Shown in pieces: positions 43,006 to 53,030 of a stretch of DNA of 64,000 bases. The position numbers and the translations under genes were made by a program. The first letter of the stretch is position 1; each line of letters opens with the position of its first letter. The notes beneath the pieces were generated by a model. It made no database searches. It saw only the letters and a program-made list of their open reading frames with translations, and was not told where the DNA came from. This DNA is from Levilactobacillus humaensis (GTDB lineage Bacteria > Bacillota > Bacilli > Lactobacillales > Lactobacillaceae), in contig NZ_BROB01000009.1 in assembly GCF_024345185.1 (NCBI RefSeq), forward strand, positions 1 to 64,000, in the 5' to 3' direction.

Positions 43006-44400
43006 ATGGCAGTCACAACCACAGAATTTGATACGATTGCAGCAATTTCGACCCCACCTGGTGAAGGTGGGATTGCCATCATTCGGCTGAGCGGTGAAGA
43101 GGTCTTTGATGTCGCTGGCAAGCTCTTCAAGGGAGCCAACCTGCGCAAGGTCGCCAGCCATACGATTCATTACGGCCACATTGTCGACCCTGAGGATGGC
43201 GAAGAGGTTGATGAGGTCATGGCTACCGTGATGCGGGCCCCGAAGACCTACACCAAGGAAGATATTATTGAAATTAATTGTCACGGAGGGATCGTGGCGA
43301 CTAACCGGATCCTTCAATTGTGCCTGAGTTATGGGGCGCGCCTGGCCGAACCCGGTGAGTACACGAAACGCGCCTTCTTAAACGGCCGAATCGATTTGAC
43401 CCAAGCGGAATCCGTGATGGATCTGATCAGAGCCAAGACCGACAAGTCCATGAAGGTGGCCTTAAACCAATTGGACGGGGATCTTTCCCACTTGATTCGC
43501 AACCTGCGGCAGGATATTTTGGATGCCCTGGCCCAAGTCGAAGTGAATATCGACTATCCGGAATACGATGATGTTGAGGCCGTAACGACCAAGATGTTAT
43601 TGGAGAAGTCCAAAGAGGTTCAGCAGCAGGTCAAGACCCTCTTGGCCACCGCTAAACAAGGGAAGGTGCTCCGAGAAGGCTTGGCGACCGCAATTGTGGG
43701 TCGGCCAAACGTTGGGAAGAGTAGCCTGTTGAACCACTTGTTACATGAAGACAAGGCGATCGTGACTGATGTTGCCGGAACCACGCGTGACGTGATCGAA
43801 GAGTACGTTAACGTTAAGGGCGTGCCGTTGAAGCTGATTGACACCGCGGGGATTCGCGATACCACCGATAAGGTTGAAAAGATCGGGGTGGAACGCTCAC
43901 GCAAGGCCATCAACACCGCTGATTTGGTCATGTTGGTGCTCAATGCCAGCGAGCCACTGACCACCGAGGATGAATCGCTACTGAAGGCTACGGCCGACAC
44001 GCAACGAATCCTGATTTTAAACAAGACTGATTTACCCCAGAAACTCGATCTGGATGCCGTCAAACAGGCTGCCAATGGGAGTCCCATCATTGAGACGTCC
44101 ATTCTGCAGCGAGCCGGCTTAGACAAGCTGGAAACGACGATTGCTCATCTCTTCTTCGATGAGGGTATCGAGTCAAGTTCACACTCGGTGATGGTGACCA
44201 ACGCCCGCCACATTGGGCTGTTGCACCAGACCAGTGACGCCTTGGATGACGTCCAGAGTGGAATTGCTGCGGGGATGCCCGTAGACCTGGTCCAAATCGA
44301 CATGACGCGGGCTTGGGATCTGCTGGGTGAAATTACTGGCGATAGCTACCAAGACGAGTTACTCGACCAATTATTTAGTCAATTCTGTTTAGGAAAATAA
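43006..44400 (+). CDS. mnmE: tRNA modification GTPase MnmE
   Basis: A 464-residue GTPase that with MnmG adds the cmnm5 group to U34 of several tRNAs. The N-terminal domain binds formyl-tetrahydrofolate; the G domain has [12 protein letters not shown] (about residue 230), [18 protein letters not shown] and NKTD; the C-terminus ends in FCLGK, the conserved CxGK motif. GGAGG lies upstream of the ATG. It precedes mnmG by 57 bp. Confidence 0.97.
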   Translation: MAVTTTEFDTIAAISTPPGEGGIAIIRLSGEEVFDVAGKLFKGANLRKVASHTIHYGHIVDPEDGEEVDEVMATVMRAPKTYTKEDIIEINCHGGIVATNRILQLCLSYGARLAEPGEYTKRAFLNGRIDLTQAESVMDLIRAKTDKSMKVALNQLDGDLSHLIRNLRQDILDALAQVEVNIDYPEYDDVEAVTTKMLLEKSKEVQQQVKTLLATAKQGKVLREGLATAIVGRPNVGKSSLLNHLLHEDKAIVTDVAGTTRDVIEEYVNVKGVPLKLIDTAGIRDTTDKVEKIGVERSRKAINTADLVMLVLNASEPLTTEDESLLKATADTQRILILNKTDLPQKLDLDAVKQAANGSPIIETSILQRAGLDKLETTIAHLFFDEGIESSSHSVMVTNARHIGLLHQTSDALDDVQSGIAAGMPVDLVQIDMTRAWDLLGEITGDSYQDELLDQLFSQFCLGK

Positions 44401-44457
44401 CGCATAAACCGTTTGGCCGCGGGCAGTTCCGTGACCCGACATGGAGGGAAAGAAACC

Positions 44458-46368
44458 ATGACTGAAGTAAAAGAATATCCCGGCCAGGACTACGACGTCA
44501 TCGTCGTGGGCGCCGGTCATGCCGGTAGCGAAGCAGCTTTAGCCGCCGCCCGGATGGGGAACAAGACACTCCTCATGACCATCAACCTGGACATGGTGGC
44601 ATTTATGCCATGTAACCCATCGGTTGGGGGTCCCGCAAAGGGGATCGTCGTCCGTGAAATCGACGCCTTGGGTGGCGAAATGGGCCGCAACATCGACAAG
44701 ACCTACGTGCAGATGCGGATGTTAAATACCGGTAAGGGCCCGGCCGTCCGTGCGCTCCGTGCGCAGGCCGACAAGCACGCCTACCACGCAGAAATGAAGC
44801 ATACCATCGAACGCGAACCCAATCTGACGTTACGTCAGGGGATCGTCGACGACCTGATCGTGGAAGACGGTGTCTGCAAAGGGGTCATCACGAATACTGG
44901 GGCGCGTTACGCCGCTAAGGCCGTGGTGATTGCTGCCGGAACCGCCGCGCGTGGGAAGATTATTATTGGGGAATTGATGTACTCATCAGGCCCTAACAAC
45001 TCCCAACCAGCCAACAAGCTAACGGCCAACCTGCCAAAGTACGGGTTCGACCTCGAACGCTTCAAGACGGGGACCCCACCACGAGTGGATGGGAATACCA
45101 TTCACTATGACGAGACTGAGGAACAACCTGGGGATGCCGAGCCCAACCACTTTAGCTTTACCACGCCCGACAGTGACTACTTGGCCTTAAAGAACCAGCT
45201 GTCTTGCTGGTTAACTTACACGAATGAAACGACCCACAAGATCATCCGCGAAAACCTCGACCGCGCGCCGATGTTTACCGGGGTCATTGAAGGGGTGGGC
45301 CCACGTTACTGCCCATCAATCGAAGACAAGATCGTTCGTTTCGCCGACAAGTCACGGCACCAACTTTTCTTGGAACCAGAAGGTCGCAAGACCGACGAAT
45401 GGTACGTCCAAGGGCTGTCCACGTCGATGCCTGAAGAAGTGCAACAGAAGATTTTGCACTCCATCCAAGGCCTCGAAGATGCCCAAATGATGCGTCCCGG
45501 CTATGCCATCGAATACGATGTCGTTTCCCCTTATCAATTACGGCCAACGTTAGAGACCAAGCCATTGAAGAACCTCTTCACGGCAGGCCAAACCAACGGA
45601 ACGTCCGGCTACGAAGAAGCAGCGGGTCAAGGTCTGCTGGCCGGAATCAACGCCGGCTTACGGGCCTTAGGCAAGCCAGGTTTCACGTTGAAGCGTTCGG
45701 ATGCCTACATTGGAGTTATGGTGGACGATCTGGTTACCAAGGGAACCAAGGAGCCTTACCGGTTGTTGACCAGCCGGGCCGAATACCGCTTGATTTTGCG
45801 GCATGATAACGCGGACCTGCGGCTGACCGCCAAGGGCCACGAGTTGGGCCTGATCAGTGATGACCGTTATGAGGAATTCTTGGCCAAGAAGGCTGCTATT
45901 CAGGTTGAATTGGACCGGTTAAACAGCATCCGGATCAAGCCGAGCGATGCGATCAACGCCTTTGTTGAGTCCCACGGCGACAAGCCACTCCAAGATGGTG
46001 TGTTGGCCGCAGCGTTCTTGCGCCGGCCCTACGTGGACTACCAGACGTTACTTGAGTTCATTCCAGCACCAGAACAGCCTCTGGATCGTCACATTGTCGA
46101 GGAAATTGAGATTTCGTTGAAGTATGCCGGCTATATCAAGAAGGCCGAGGATAACGTGGCGAAATTGAAGCGGATGGAAGCCAAGGCCATTCCTGCAAAC
46201 ATCGATTACGATGCGATCGATGGCTTGGCAACTGAAGCACATCAGAAACTCAAGAAGATTCAACCCGAGACGCTGGCCCAGGCTAGCCGAATCAGTGGGG
46301 TTAATCCCGCCGATATCGCCATCCTGAGCGTTTACGTTGAACAGGGTAAGATTGCGAAAGTGAAGTAG
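44458..46368 (+). CDS. mnmG: tRNA uridine 5-carboxymethylaminomethyl modification enzyme MnmG (GidA)
   Basis: A 636-residue FAD/NADH enzyme, partner of MnmE. The Rossmann motif [19 protein letters not shown] is at residues ~15-35, and [13 protein letters not shown] carries the conserved Cys. [11 protein letters not shown] and [12 protein letters not shown] are further hallmarks. The ATG at 44458 has GGAGGG upstream; the longer frame to 44413 has none. A strong terminator follows. Confidence 0.97.
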   Translation: MTEVKEYPGQDYDVIVVGAGHAGSEAALAAARMGNKTLLMTINLDMVAFMPCNPSVGGPAKGIVVREIDALGGEMGRNIDKTYVQMRMLNTGKGPAVRALRAQADKHAYHAEMKHTIEREPNLTLRQGIVDDLIVEDGVCKGVITNTGARYAAKAVVIAAGTAARGKIIIGELMYSSGPNNSQPANKLTANLPKYGFDLERFKTGTPPRVDGNTIHYDETEEQPGDAEPNHFSFTTPDSDYLALKNQLSCWLTYTNETTHKIIRENLDRAPMFTGVIEGVGPRYCPSIEDKIVRFADKSRHQLFLEPEGRKTDEWYVQGLSTSMPEEVQQKILHSIQGLEDAQMMRPGYAIEYDVVSPYQLRPTLETKPLKNLFTAGQTNGTSGYEEAAGQGLLAGINAGLRALGKPGFTLKRSDAYIGVMVDDLVTKGTKEPYRLLTSRAEYRLILRHDNADLRLTAKGHELGLISDDRYEEFLAKKAAIQVELDRLNSIRIKPSDAINAFVESHGDKPLQDGVLAAAFLRRPYVDYQTLLEFIPAPEQPLDRHIVEEIEISLKYAGYIKKAEDNVAKLKRMEAKAIPANIDYDAIDGLATEAHQKLKKIQPETLAQASRISGVNPADIAILSVYVEQGKIAKVK

Positions 46369-46377
46369 TTAAAACTT

Positions 46378-46424
46378 AAAGAGGTGTCCTTACGGTTGTG
46401 ATAACCGGGAGGACACCTCTTTTT
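46378..46424 (+). terminator. Terminator after mnmG
   Basis: AAAGAGGTGTCCT-...-AGGACACCTCTTTTT with an inner CGGTT/AACCG stem. The gene-free AT-rich sequence from here to 46640 contains no recognisable feature beyond a likely promoter. Confidence 0.9.
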
Positions 46425-46654
46425 AATTATTAATAATTAATTTTCAAAAGATAAATAATTAGTGACGGCCGTAAGACTGGCTGTATGGTAATGGTAGCGT
46501 AGTTATTCGATACCTAATAATTAAAACACGCAATCTTTACACGTTCTTTGCAGCAACAATACGTGGTCTTGTTAATCTTGAAGAAGAGATAAGACAAGCG
46601 GAACGCCGAATATGGTCGCTAAAAGGGCGACCTCGGGATAAGGGAGTCTTGAAC

Positions 46655-47035
46655 GTGCAAACGATTCTGTTAGGTCTGGGTATTGGGTTGGCCTTAGTGA
46701 GTCTGTGGTGGCATCGCCAACTATTAAAGCGGATCCAAGCGGCCAATGGCTGGCGGTTGAGTCGGCATCAGATCATGTGTCATAGTTTTCTCTACTTGGG
46801 GTTGGCTTATGCGACGATTGCAGTCATCCAACCGGCTTGGACAAACCAGCGCGTGGTGTGGTTGTTACTGTTGGTCGATCTGTCTTCCGGAGTGGTGGCG
46901 CTACGGATTCAACGACGTCGTCGGGTTTCAGAAGACCAACAACTATGGTGGCGCCGTCAGACCCAGTACCTGTTACTTAGCCAGGTGTTGTTGGCGGCCG
47001 TTTTAGCCGGGATTTTGGCACGGTTAGCCGGATAA
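46655..47035 (+). CDS. Hypothetical four-helix membrane protein (126 aa)
   Basis: Unrecognised. Four hydrophobic segments are visible: TILLGLGIGLALVSLWW, SFLYLGLAYATIAVI, VVWLLLLVDLSSGVVAL and YLLLSQVLLAAVLAGILA. Positively charged loops (WHRQLLKR, RIQRRRRV) give an orientation with both ends outside or in the membrane. The start is GTG at 46655, 8 bases after AAGGGAG; a TTG two codons earlier is too close to it. It is followed within 17 bp by the antitoxin-like gene, so the two are probably co-transcribed. Confidence 0.7.
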   Translation: MQTILLGLGIGLALVSLWWHRQLLKRIQAANGWRLSRHQIMCHSFLYLGLAYATIAVIQPAWTNQRVVWLLLLVDLSSGVVALRIQRRRRVSEDQQLWWRRQTQYLLLSQVLLAAVLAGILARLAG

Positions 47036-47052
47036 ATAGAGGGGGAACAAAC

Positions 47053-47262
47053 ATGAAGCGTTATTCACCAACAGCGGCACAACAGGCTTTGATGGAGATA
47101 TTAGCCGAGGTCCGCGATGGACAAGAAACGGTCGTTGTGACACCCACGGATGGTCATGAGACAGACTCAATTGTCCTTATTACCAAACAGGATTGGGACG
47201 TTTTACAAGCGGCCAAGGCTCATGATCCTGAAACCTATTTAGGTGAGGTGGAATTAGGCTAG
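47053..47262 (+). CDS. Small protein resembling a YefM/Phd antitoxin N-terminus (69 aa)
   Basis: A 69-residue acidic protein. Its layout (an initial YSPTAAQQALMEILAEVRDG helix pair, strand ETVVVTP, then DSIVLITKQDWDVLQAAK) resembles the Phd/YefM antitoxin dimer fold, but a YoeB/RelE-type toxin gene is not next to it. It may be an orphan antitoxin or a small regulator. The start has GAGGGGG about 8 bases upstream. Its stop overlaps the end of the convergent HAD gene by 4 bp, with no terminator between them. Confidence 0.65.
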   Translation: MKRYSPTAAQQALMEILAEVRDGQETVVVTPTDGHETDSIVLITKQDWDVLQAAKAHDPETYLGEVELG

Positions 47263-47945
47263 TCGTCGAGCAAGACGTGCTCGGCGGCCGCATAGGAATC
47301 GACCTCATAGGTTGGCTGAATGCCCTCGAAATTGATGTCGTGGTGCGGATTGTACCAGATACTGTCGAGGTGACCATTCAGTGCCCCCTGAATATCTGAG
47401 GCGAGATGGTCGCCGACCATGATGGTACTAGCGGCCGTCATATCTGAATAGGCTGCAAAGATGGCGTTAAAGAAGGCTGGATCGGGTTTGTCGACCCCGA
47501 GGTCTTGCGAGATGAAGAGCCGATCGAAATAGCCGGCGATGCCGGAGCCCTCTAGTCGGTTGAGCTGGATGGTCTTGGTTCCGTTGGTGCCGCCGACCAG
47601 AGTAAGTTGCCCTTTTTGAAGGGTGTCCAGGAAGTCCTGAGCGCCCGGGAGTACATAGAAATTGTGATCTAGCATGGCATGGTAACGGCGTTCGAGCGCC
47701 GCACCGTCGACCGAAATTCCCAGGGCACCAAAGGCTTTGGCAAAGCGTGTATTCAATAGTGGCTCGCGTGGCGCCCCCTGCTCGATCTGTTGCCAGATCG
47801 CTGTGTTGATCGTTTGGTAGACCTGCAGGCCGCGGGCGGTATCGGTGACGCCATGTTCGGCGAGCAGTGTCGTGACACCTTCGATTTCGCCGCGGGTGAA
47901 GTCGAGGAGCGTATCGTCAAGATCGAGAATGACATATTTTTTCAT
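47259..47945 (-). CDS. HAD-family nucleotidase, YjjG type
   Basis: A 228-residue haloacid-dehalogenase-like phosphatase. Motif I is LDLDDTLLDF (Asp nucleophile near residue 9), motif II is the GGTNGTK region, motif III the Lys in GVDKPDPAFF, and motif IV MVGDHLASDIQGA. The cap and the GTNGTK segment match YjjG/YfnB-type 5'-nucleotidases that clean up pyrimidine nucleotides. The substrate is inferred from the family. Head-on to replication; start at 47945 after AGGGGG. Confidence 0.88.
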   Translation of the reverse strand: MKKYVILDLDDTLLDFTRGEIEGVTTLLAEHGVTDTARGLQVYQTINTAIWQQIEQGAPREPLLNTRFAKAFGALGISVDGAALERRYHAMLDHNFYVLPGAQDFLDTLQKGQLTLVGGTNGTKTIQLNRLEGSGIAGYFDRLFISQDLGVDKPDPAFFNAIFAAYSDMTAASTIMVGDHLASDIQGALNGHLDSIWYNPHHDINFEGIQPTYEVDSYAAAEHVLLDD

Positions 47946-48047
47946 GGATAGGGGACCCCCTCGTGGTTTCTATAAAGTTTACCACGAATGTGAGGTTGCC
48001 GACGAGTTGACGACTAAAATGTGGCCAACTCTTGGGGAGGTGTGGGG

Positions 48048-48212
48048 ATGAACCGCAAGCAGATCTATTTGTTAAATGCCGGTTTATTCTTTGTGGCGGG
48101 GATGATCCTATTCTTACGCCCTAATCGCGATCTGGCTATGGGTGGTATTTCATTGAGCCTGGGTGTCGTGACGTTGGTGCTGGCCCTGACAGATGATCAA
48201 ACGAAACCGTAA
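48048..48212 (+). CDS. Small membrane protein (54 aa)
   Basis: Unrecognised. Two hydrophobic segments (LLNAGLFFVAGMILFL and MGGISLSLGVVTLVLAL) are joined by RPNRD, typical of a two-helix membrane protein. The ATG at 48048 has GGGGAGG 7 bases upstream. A strong terminator lies 20 bp after the stop, which supports a real single-gene unit. Confidence 0.6.
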   Translation: MNRKQIYLLNAGLFFVAGMILFLRPNRDLAMGGISLSLGVVTLVLALTDDQTKP

Positions 48213-48231
48213 AGGATTGTCATGGATTTTA

Positions 48232-48265
48232 AAAAGCCCGGTTGTCTGCTTGGACAACCGGGCTT
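48232..48265. terminator. Bidirectional terminator
   Basis: AAGCCCGGTTGTC-tgcttg-GACAACCGGGCTT between convergent small membrane-protein genes. Confidence 0.88.
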
Positions 48266-48273
48266 AGATTCAG

Positions 48274-48549
48274 CTAGTGATAATCAGTCGCACCTAAAAT
48301 GAAGGCACGGAAGAATGATGCGAGTAGAAAAACAACTTGAAGAACCAGGTCAATCCGGTTTAACGGGTGGGTGTCGCTGGTATCCTCGAAGACGTTGAAG
48401 TGAAGCATCGTTGTAATCAAGGAACTAAAGCATAGAAAAGCAACAATTACGGGATCACCGACAGACAACATCAGTAACAAGAGCACAACGGTGATAATCG
48501 GCACGAAAATTTTAGCGATATTTAAAGGGTAACGGGTAGTCGTCATCAT
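48274..48549 (-). CDS. Small membrane protein (91 aa)
   Basis: Unrecognised. Three hydrophobic segments are visible: IFVPIITVVLLLLMLSVG, PVIVAFLCFSSLITTML and LVLQVVFLLASFFRAFIL. The layout resembles small DUF-type membrane proteins common in lactobacilli. The ATG at 48549 (MMTTTRYPL) has GAGGTG about 5 bases upstream; the longer frame to 48672 lacks a ribosome binding site. It ends at a terminator. Confidence 0.65.
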   Translation of the reverse strand: MMTTTRYPLNIAKIFVPIITVVLLLLMLSVGDPVIVAFLCFSSLITTMLHFNVFEDTSDTHPLNRIDLVLQVVFLLASFFRAFILGATDYH

Positions 48550-48763
48550 TTTCACCTCGTTTAAATTAAATGAGAATATGAGAATTCGATTACAGCTTAA
48601 ATATATAATACCAGAAATTTTGTGCCAAGGGGAGGTCGAAACACTCAAATTGCAAGATGACTTTTCGAACAAGATGAGGTAGAGAGTGTGATAAAAGGCG
48701 GTTGATGCTCATTGACTGCCTTCTGTCACACGTTTCGACTGTAGATGTTCGGAGCGCAAGAAA

Positions 48764-48792
48764 GGCCTGAGACAAAAAGGCTCAGGCCCTAC
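48764..48792 (-). terminator. Terminator after brnQ
   Basis: GGCCTGAG-acaaaaag-GCTCAGGCC; on the minus strand the stem is followed by TTTCTT. Confidence 0.8.
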
Positions 48793-48799
48793 CTCGTCA

Positions 48800-50137
48800 T
48801 TAATTTGTGGTCAATCGACTAGCAATCCAGCCAATCAGCGTCCCGGTCAACGCGGGAACTACCCACCCGAAGCCCTGACTGGCTAAGGGTAAGTATGTGT
48901 TAAGTATTAATAACGGGCGACACCAGGCCATATTTTGAATGGCTGTTGGCAGCGCGGTGAGCCCAGCGAAAATGGCTGGAATAAGGGTAAAGAGCATCGC
49001 AGTTCCGAAGAGCCAACGAGAGGTCCCCATCAGAGGGGACAAGACGGCCAACAGGATTAGCACGATGGCTAGGGGATATAGAAAGAGCAGTACCGGTGTG
49101 GAGGCCGCAATCAGCTTAGTCAGGCCGATGTTGGCAAATAGGCAAGGCAATACACTGGCAATGCCAATTAAAACGGCATAAGGGATACGCGGAAATAAGG
49201 CATGACCTGCATCGCCAAAGGCTGAGATGAGGCCAATGGCGGTCTTTAGGCAGGCGATAATTACAATCAGTGCCAATAGGCCAGTTCCCCAGGTACCAAA
49301 ATAGTAATTGGCAATCTGAGCCAGGGTAATGCCCCCGTTGGCTGCAAGTGAGAAGTGACCCAAACTCATGGTTCCCATGAGGGCTAACAGTGTGTAGATG
49401 ACTCCCATCAGGGCAATGCTGATGGTTCCGGCCTTAATCACGTCTTTGGCGATCTGGCCGGGTTCGGTAACCCCCAGGTCGCGAATACTATCGATGACGA
49501 CGATCCCAAAGGCCAGTGAGGCCAAGGCATCCATGGTGTTATACCCCTCCATAAATCCACTTAAAATAGGTGCGTGAACGTAGCTGCCACGGACTGGAAC
49601 GCTCGACAAGCCACCCAGGGGTTTCAAAAAGGCCGCTAACATCAGTGCGCCTAAGAGAATGAGAAATAGCGGTGTGAGCCATTTTCCCACGTAAGTCATG
49701 AGTTTACCTGGTCGGCGGGCTAACCACCAAGCGAGGCCAAAGAAGGCGACTGAGAAGAGTCCCAGGGCGAGCGACTGGTGGTGCGGGGCGATAAAGGGCA
49801 CGAGACCGATTTGAAAGGACGTTGTTGCCAGACGGGGGAGGGCAAAGAACGGGCCCACGGTTAGGTATAGCAGAATGGTAAAGAGGTAGGCGAAGGGACG
49901 ATTGACTTTGGTTGCGAGGTCAAAGACGCCCTCACTATGGGTGATCCCAATCCCGGTGACCCCTAGAAGGGGAATCCCGATTCCAGCGAGTAACAAGCCA
50001 ATGGCCGCCCAGCCGACATTGGATCCAGCCTGTTGTCCCAAGAAGATGGGAAAGATCAGATTGCCGGCGCCAAAGAATAGGCCGAAGAGCATCATGCCAA
50101 TGAAGAGCAGCTCTCGTCGGTTTAATTGTGTTTTCAA
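48800..50137 (-). CDS. brnQ: Branched-chain amino acid carrier BrnQ
   Basis: A 445-residue integral membrane symporter that imports Leu, Ile and Val with a cation. Family landmarks are MLFGLFFGAGNLIFPIFLG near the start, and EGYNTMDALASLAFGIVVID in the middle (LIVCS family). Twelve hydrophobic segments are expected from the length. No T-box or other leader is visible in the short upstream gap (50138-50198). Head-on to replication. Confidence 0.95.
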   Translation of the reverse strand: MKTQLNRRELLFIGMMLFGLFFGAGNLIFPIFLGQQAGSNVGWAAIGLLLAGIGIPLLGVTGIGITHSEGVFDLATKVNRPFAYLFTILLYLTVGPFFALPRLATTSFQIGLVPFIAPHHQSLALGLFSVAFFGLAWWLARRPGKLMTYVGKWLTPLFLILLGALMLAAFLKPLGGLSSVPVRGSYVHAPILSGFMEGYNTMDALASLAFGIVVIDSIRDLGVTEPGQIAKDVIKAGTISIALMGVIYTLLALMGTMSLGHFSLAANGGITLAQIANYYFGTWGTGLLALIVIIACLKTAIGLISAFGDAGHALFPRIPYAVLIGIASVLPCLFANIGLTKLIAASTPVLLFLYPLAIVLILLAVLSPLMGTSRWLFGTAMLFTLIPAIFAGLTALPTAIQNMAWCRPLLILNTYLPLASQGFGWVVPALTGTLIGWIASRLTTN

Positions 50138-50198
50138 GATGGCATCGCAACTTTCTTAAAGTTAGATTCAGATTTTAGCACCCGGTAAGCATACCAAA

Positions 50199-50229
50199 AA
50201 AGAGTTCCGGACAAAAGCCCGAAACTCTA
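50199..50229 (-). terminator. Terminator after the NAD(P)-binding protein gene
   Basis: Minus strand AGAGTTTCGGG-cttttgt-CCGGAACTCT followed by T6. Confidence 0.85.
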
Positions 50230-50239
50230 GATCGTTTGA

Positions 50240-50890
50240 TTATTTATCGGCGACGGTGAAGCGCACCTGATGATGTTGTGGTTGCTCGATTTCATCGAGG
50301 ATCGCCACAGCCATGGTTCCTGCTGAAGTTCCAGATTCTTGGTTAGCATTGACCAGTAACTCATCCGTACCCAGTAAGGCAGGGACGGCATCCCCAGGAT
50401 GGAAGTTAGCTGCGGGAGAAACACCGACCCAATTAACATTGTCGACATCGCGTAAGAAATTAAGTTCCTTCAATTGATTTTGGGGCACGCTGATGAAGCT
50501 GGCAGCGTTCGGGTCCTTGGCGATATCGTCAACGAACAAATGGTGGTCATCCCCAGTTTGGAGGCTACCAGCGCCTAGGATGAAGACTAAGCGAGGACTG
50601 GTCGTCTCCCGAAGTTGGGCCACCAGGTGAGCAGCCAAATCGACGTGTTGGAAGGCCAGACTAGGTGCGGTGGCAAAGGCATCAATCACGACATCCGTTG
50701 CCTGAAGATCAGCGGTGCTTAGCGTAAAGGCATCCTGAACGTGGGTGGTTAAGGCCGGGTTGTCAGTTGGCAACTTGGCTAATTTTTCCTCAGAACGGGC
50801 TAACGCTGTGACCTGATGGCCGCGGCGCAAAGCTTCGTTGACCAAGGCGCTGCCGGCCATTCCAGTGGCACCGATAATTGTGATTTTCAT
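50240..50890 (-). CDS. NAD(P)-binding protein, atypical SDR (NmrA/YwnB-like)
   Basis: A 216-residue Rossmann-fold protein. The dinucleotide motif IIGATGMAGSALVNEALRRGH is at the N-terminus, and VVIDAF and RLVFILGAGSL are the next strands. The fold and length match atypical short-chain dehydrogenases of the NAD(P)H-binding (PF13460) kind, which act as reductases or redox sensors. The usual Tyr-x-x-x-Lys pair is not clear, so a catalytic role is unproven. Start at 50890, with GGAGGAAA upstream. Confidence 0.88.
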   Translation of the reverse strand: MKITIIGATGMAGSALVNEALRRGHQVTALARSEEKLAKLPTDNPALTTHVQDAFTLSTADLQATDVVIDAFATAPSLAFQHVDLAAHLVAQLRETTSPRLVFILGAGSLQTGDDHHLFVDDIAKDPNAASFISVPQNQLKELNFLRDVDNVNWVGVSPAANFHPGDAVPALLGTDELLVNANQESGTSAGTMAVAILDEIEQPQHHQVRFTVADK

Positions 50891-51017
50891 AGATAGTTTC
50901 CTCCCTTATTTGTTACGATGCGATTAGTATAGCGGTTTCCAAGTGATTCGCCAATTAATATGGTTCGCAATGATAGTCTATGGTAGAGTTAGAGCAAAGA
51001 AATGGGAGGTCTGTCGG

Positions 51018-51563
51018 ATGAAAGATGTGGTTCAAGGGCAATTGGTCCATTTAACGGAAATGCGTGATGGGGATGCGGAGTGGCTGCAAGATACCCAATG
51101 GGAGCCCGGCTTACTGCGAAATCTATCCGCAGACGCCTTTCATCCATGGACGGCTGCGGAATACGCCGAGCTGGCGGCGGAACCCGACCGTGATGATAAA
51201 TTCTTCTTCATGGTACGGGCAAATGCCGACGATGGATTGTTAGGCTGGGTCATTCTCGACGACGTCCAATTCAAGAATCGGCGAGCCGATCTCGGGATTG
51301 CCCTGCCGGTGGCCAGCGATCGCGGCCAAGGCTTCGGGACGGATACGCTCGATACCATTCTGTCATTTGCTTTCAACGAGTTGGGTCTTCACAAGGTGAC
51401 CTTAAACGTGAATGCCAATAACTTCCCCGCAATTCACGCGTACGCCGCGGTAGGCTTCGTCCGGGAAGGCATCAATCGTGAGGCCGTTTTCCAAGACGGT
51501 CAGTGGGTGGATCTTTATCAGTATGGCATTTTGGTTGATGAGTGGCGGCAACGGCAACAATAA
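51018..51563 (+). CDS. GNAT-family N-acetyltransferase
   Basis: A 181-residue acetyltransferase of the RimJ/RimL-like (Acetyltransf_3) kind. The acetyl-CoA loop region reads DRGQGFGTDTLDTILSFAF, followed by LGLHKVTLNVNANNFPAIHAYAAVGFVREG, a classic GNAT C-terminal motif. The substrate is unknown; relatives modify protein N-termini, polyamines or drugs. The ATG at 51018 has GGGAGG 8 bases upstream; the longer frame to 50943 lacks support. Divergent from the SDR-like gene. Confidence 0.9.
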   Translation: MKDVVQGQLVHLTEMRDGDAEWLQDTQWEPGLLRNLSADAFHPWTAAEYAELAAEPDRDDKFFFMVRANADDGLLGWVILDDVQFKNRRADLGIALPVASDRGQGFGTDTLDTILSFAFNELGLHKVTLNVNANNFPAIHAYAAVGFVREGINREAVFQDGQWVDLYQYGILVDEWRQRQQ

Positions 51564-51565
51564 GG

Positions 51566-51600
51566 AAGCCCTCGCAGAACGAAGTCTGCGAGGGCTTTTA
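51566..51600 (+). terminator. Terminator after the GNAT gene
   Basis: AGCCCTCGCAGA-acgaag-TCTGCGAGGGCT followed by TTTTA. The ~300 bp from here to the next gene contain only a likely promoter (TATAAT near 51701) and short AT-rich sequence. Confidence 0.88.
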
Positions 51601-51896
51601 ATTAGGGGCTCCTTTGGCGGGGGATAAATGTAGCTGAGAAGTGATCATGTACTTATAATCTAATTTACTAAACAGTCCTTTTACTAAATGGGTATTAGCG
51701 TATAATAATAAACGTAGCAAAAACTTAATAAATTAGTAGGGTGTTGGGTGGCAAATGTTTAAATATCTGTCTTTTAATAGCATGGTATCATCTAACGGCG
51801 ATTAGTCTTGTCGGTCGAGCCGATGCAGAAAGATTACGGTATGCGAGCTACGACTTTTTTTAATCCCTAATACCCCGCCATGAGGAGTGAACTCTA

Positions 51897-53012
51897 TTGA
51901 AGACTTGTCCGAACTGTCAGCAATCAGTGGCGTCCGATAGTATTTTCTGTGAGCATTGTGGCTTTGACTTGCGGACGACTCCGGTAACGCCGCCCACCGA
52001 GACGCGTCGAGGAGGACGGCATAGGAATGGTAAGTCGGCAAAGCCGGGGAAAAAGAAAGCAAAATGGCTCAGTCGTGGGATCTGGGGTGTCCTGGCGGTT
52101 GCCGTGATTGTGGTCATTGTGTTGGCTGGTTCCTTCTATAGCAAGCAGGCCGGTAAGCAAAAGCAGATTGCCACAATTACGGATGATATTACGGATAACC
52201 AGAGCAACGATTTCGCCAAAAAGATGGTTAGTGATAATCCAAATTTAAAGATTGATGGCGACACGGTGCAACCGTTCTTTGATTATGCGCGGAAGCATCC
52301 TAACTACGTGAAGGTGATGAAGGCGGACTTGCAAAAGTCAGGAGAGACTCGAGACCACACCTTTAAATTGGAAACGGCTGGCCATAACTTCTTAGTTTTT
52401 CCGGTTTATAAATTAAAAGTGACGACCATGCATCCTGTTTTGACGAGTAACGTGGCTAATGCAACGTTGTTAGCTAATGGGAAGGCGTTGGTTACCACCA
52501 AGAATGATCATTATTCCTATAAAGCTGGTCCACTGTTCCCTGGGCAATATATTTTTAAGTTATCAGGCGGACGTGTTCACAAAAGTACAACAGTCAATTT
52601 AGTAGCGGGTAATACGATCAATAAACATATTGATTTAATTGTTCAAGCAACTAAGGGTGGTCATGACGTGGTAAATGAGAATGAAGATGAGTCAACCGTA
52701 ACTGATGCGACTGGCGGTAAAGTTGAAGATAATACGACGAGTGATGACGATTCGAATGCCACTGACAGTTACGATGATTTATCCGCTGAAGCCCAAATGG
52801 CGCTAGATGAACTGAGTGACAACGATGATCTGGATACGGATGATTATACCTATAAAGAATCGACACCTCAGCCACATGTGACTGAAATTAAGCTGTACGA
52901 CGTCGATTCAGGGGATCATGACAGTACTTATCGTTACGATGATATTCATGACATTTTGGCCGAATATGACTCATCTAAGGGAAAGTTTGAAGAAGTCGAC
53001 TTCGACGACTAA
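51897..53012 (+). CDS. Zinc-ribbon membrane protein, TcaA-like, first of three
   Basis: A 371-residue protein. A zinc ribbon CPNCQQSVASDSIFCEHCG forms residues ~4-22, followed by a basic stretch (RRGGRHRNGKSAKPGKKKAK) and one membrane helix (IWGVLAVAVIVVIVLAGSFY). The outside part has two beta-rich domains like those of TcaA/YvbJ proteins and ends in an acidic Asp-rich tail. The layout puts the zinc ribbon in the cytoplasm and the rest outside. TcaA proteins in staphylococci affect glycopeptide resistance and wall stress. Start is TTG at 51897, with GAGGAG 9 bases upstream. First gene of a three-gene operon. Confidence 0.85.
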   Translation: MKTCPNCQQSVASDSIFCEHCGFDLRTTPVTPPTETRRGGRHRNGKSAKPGKKKAKWLSRGIWGVLAVAVIVVIVLAGSFYSKQAGKQKQIATITDDITDNQSNDFAKKMVSDNPNLKIDGDTVQPFFDYARKHPNYVKVMKADLQKSGETRDHTFKLETAGHNFLVFPVYKLKVTTMHPVLTSNVANATLLANGKALVTTKNDHYSYKAGPLFPGQYIFKLSGGRVHKSTTVNLVAGNTINKHIDLIVQATKGGHDVVNENEDESTVTDATGGKVEDNTTSDDDSNATDSYDDLSAEAQMALDELSDNDDLDTDDYTYKESTPQPHVTEIKLYDVDSGDHDSTYRYDDIHDILAEYDSSKGKFEEVDFDD

Positions 53013-53030
53013 GTGAAGGAAGGTTTTCTG

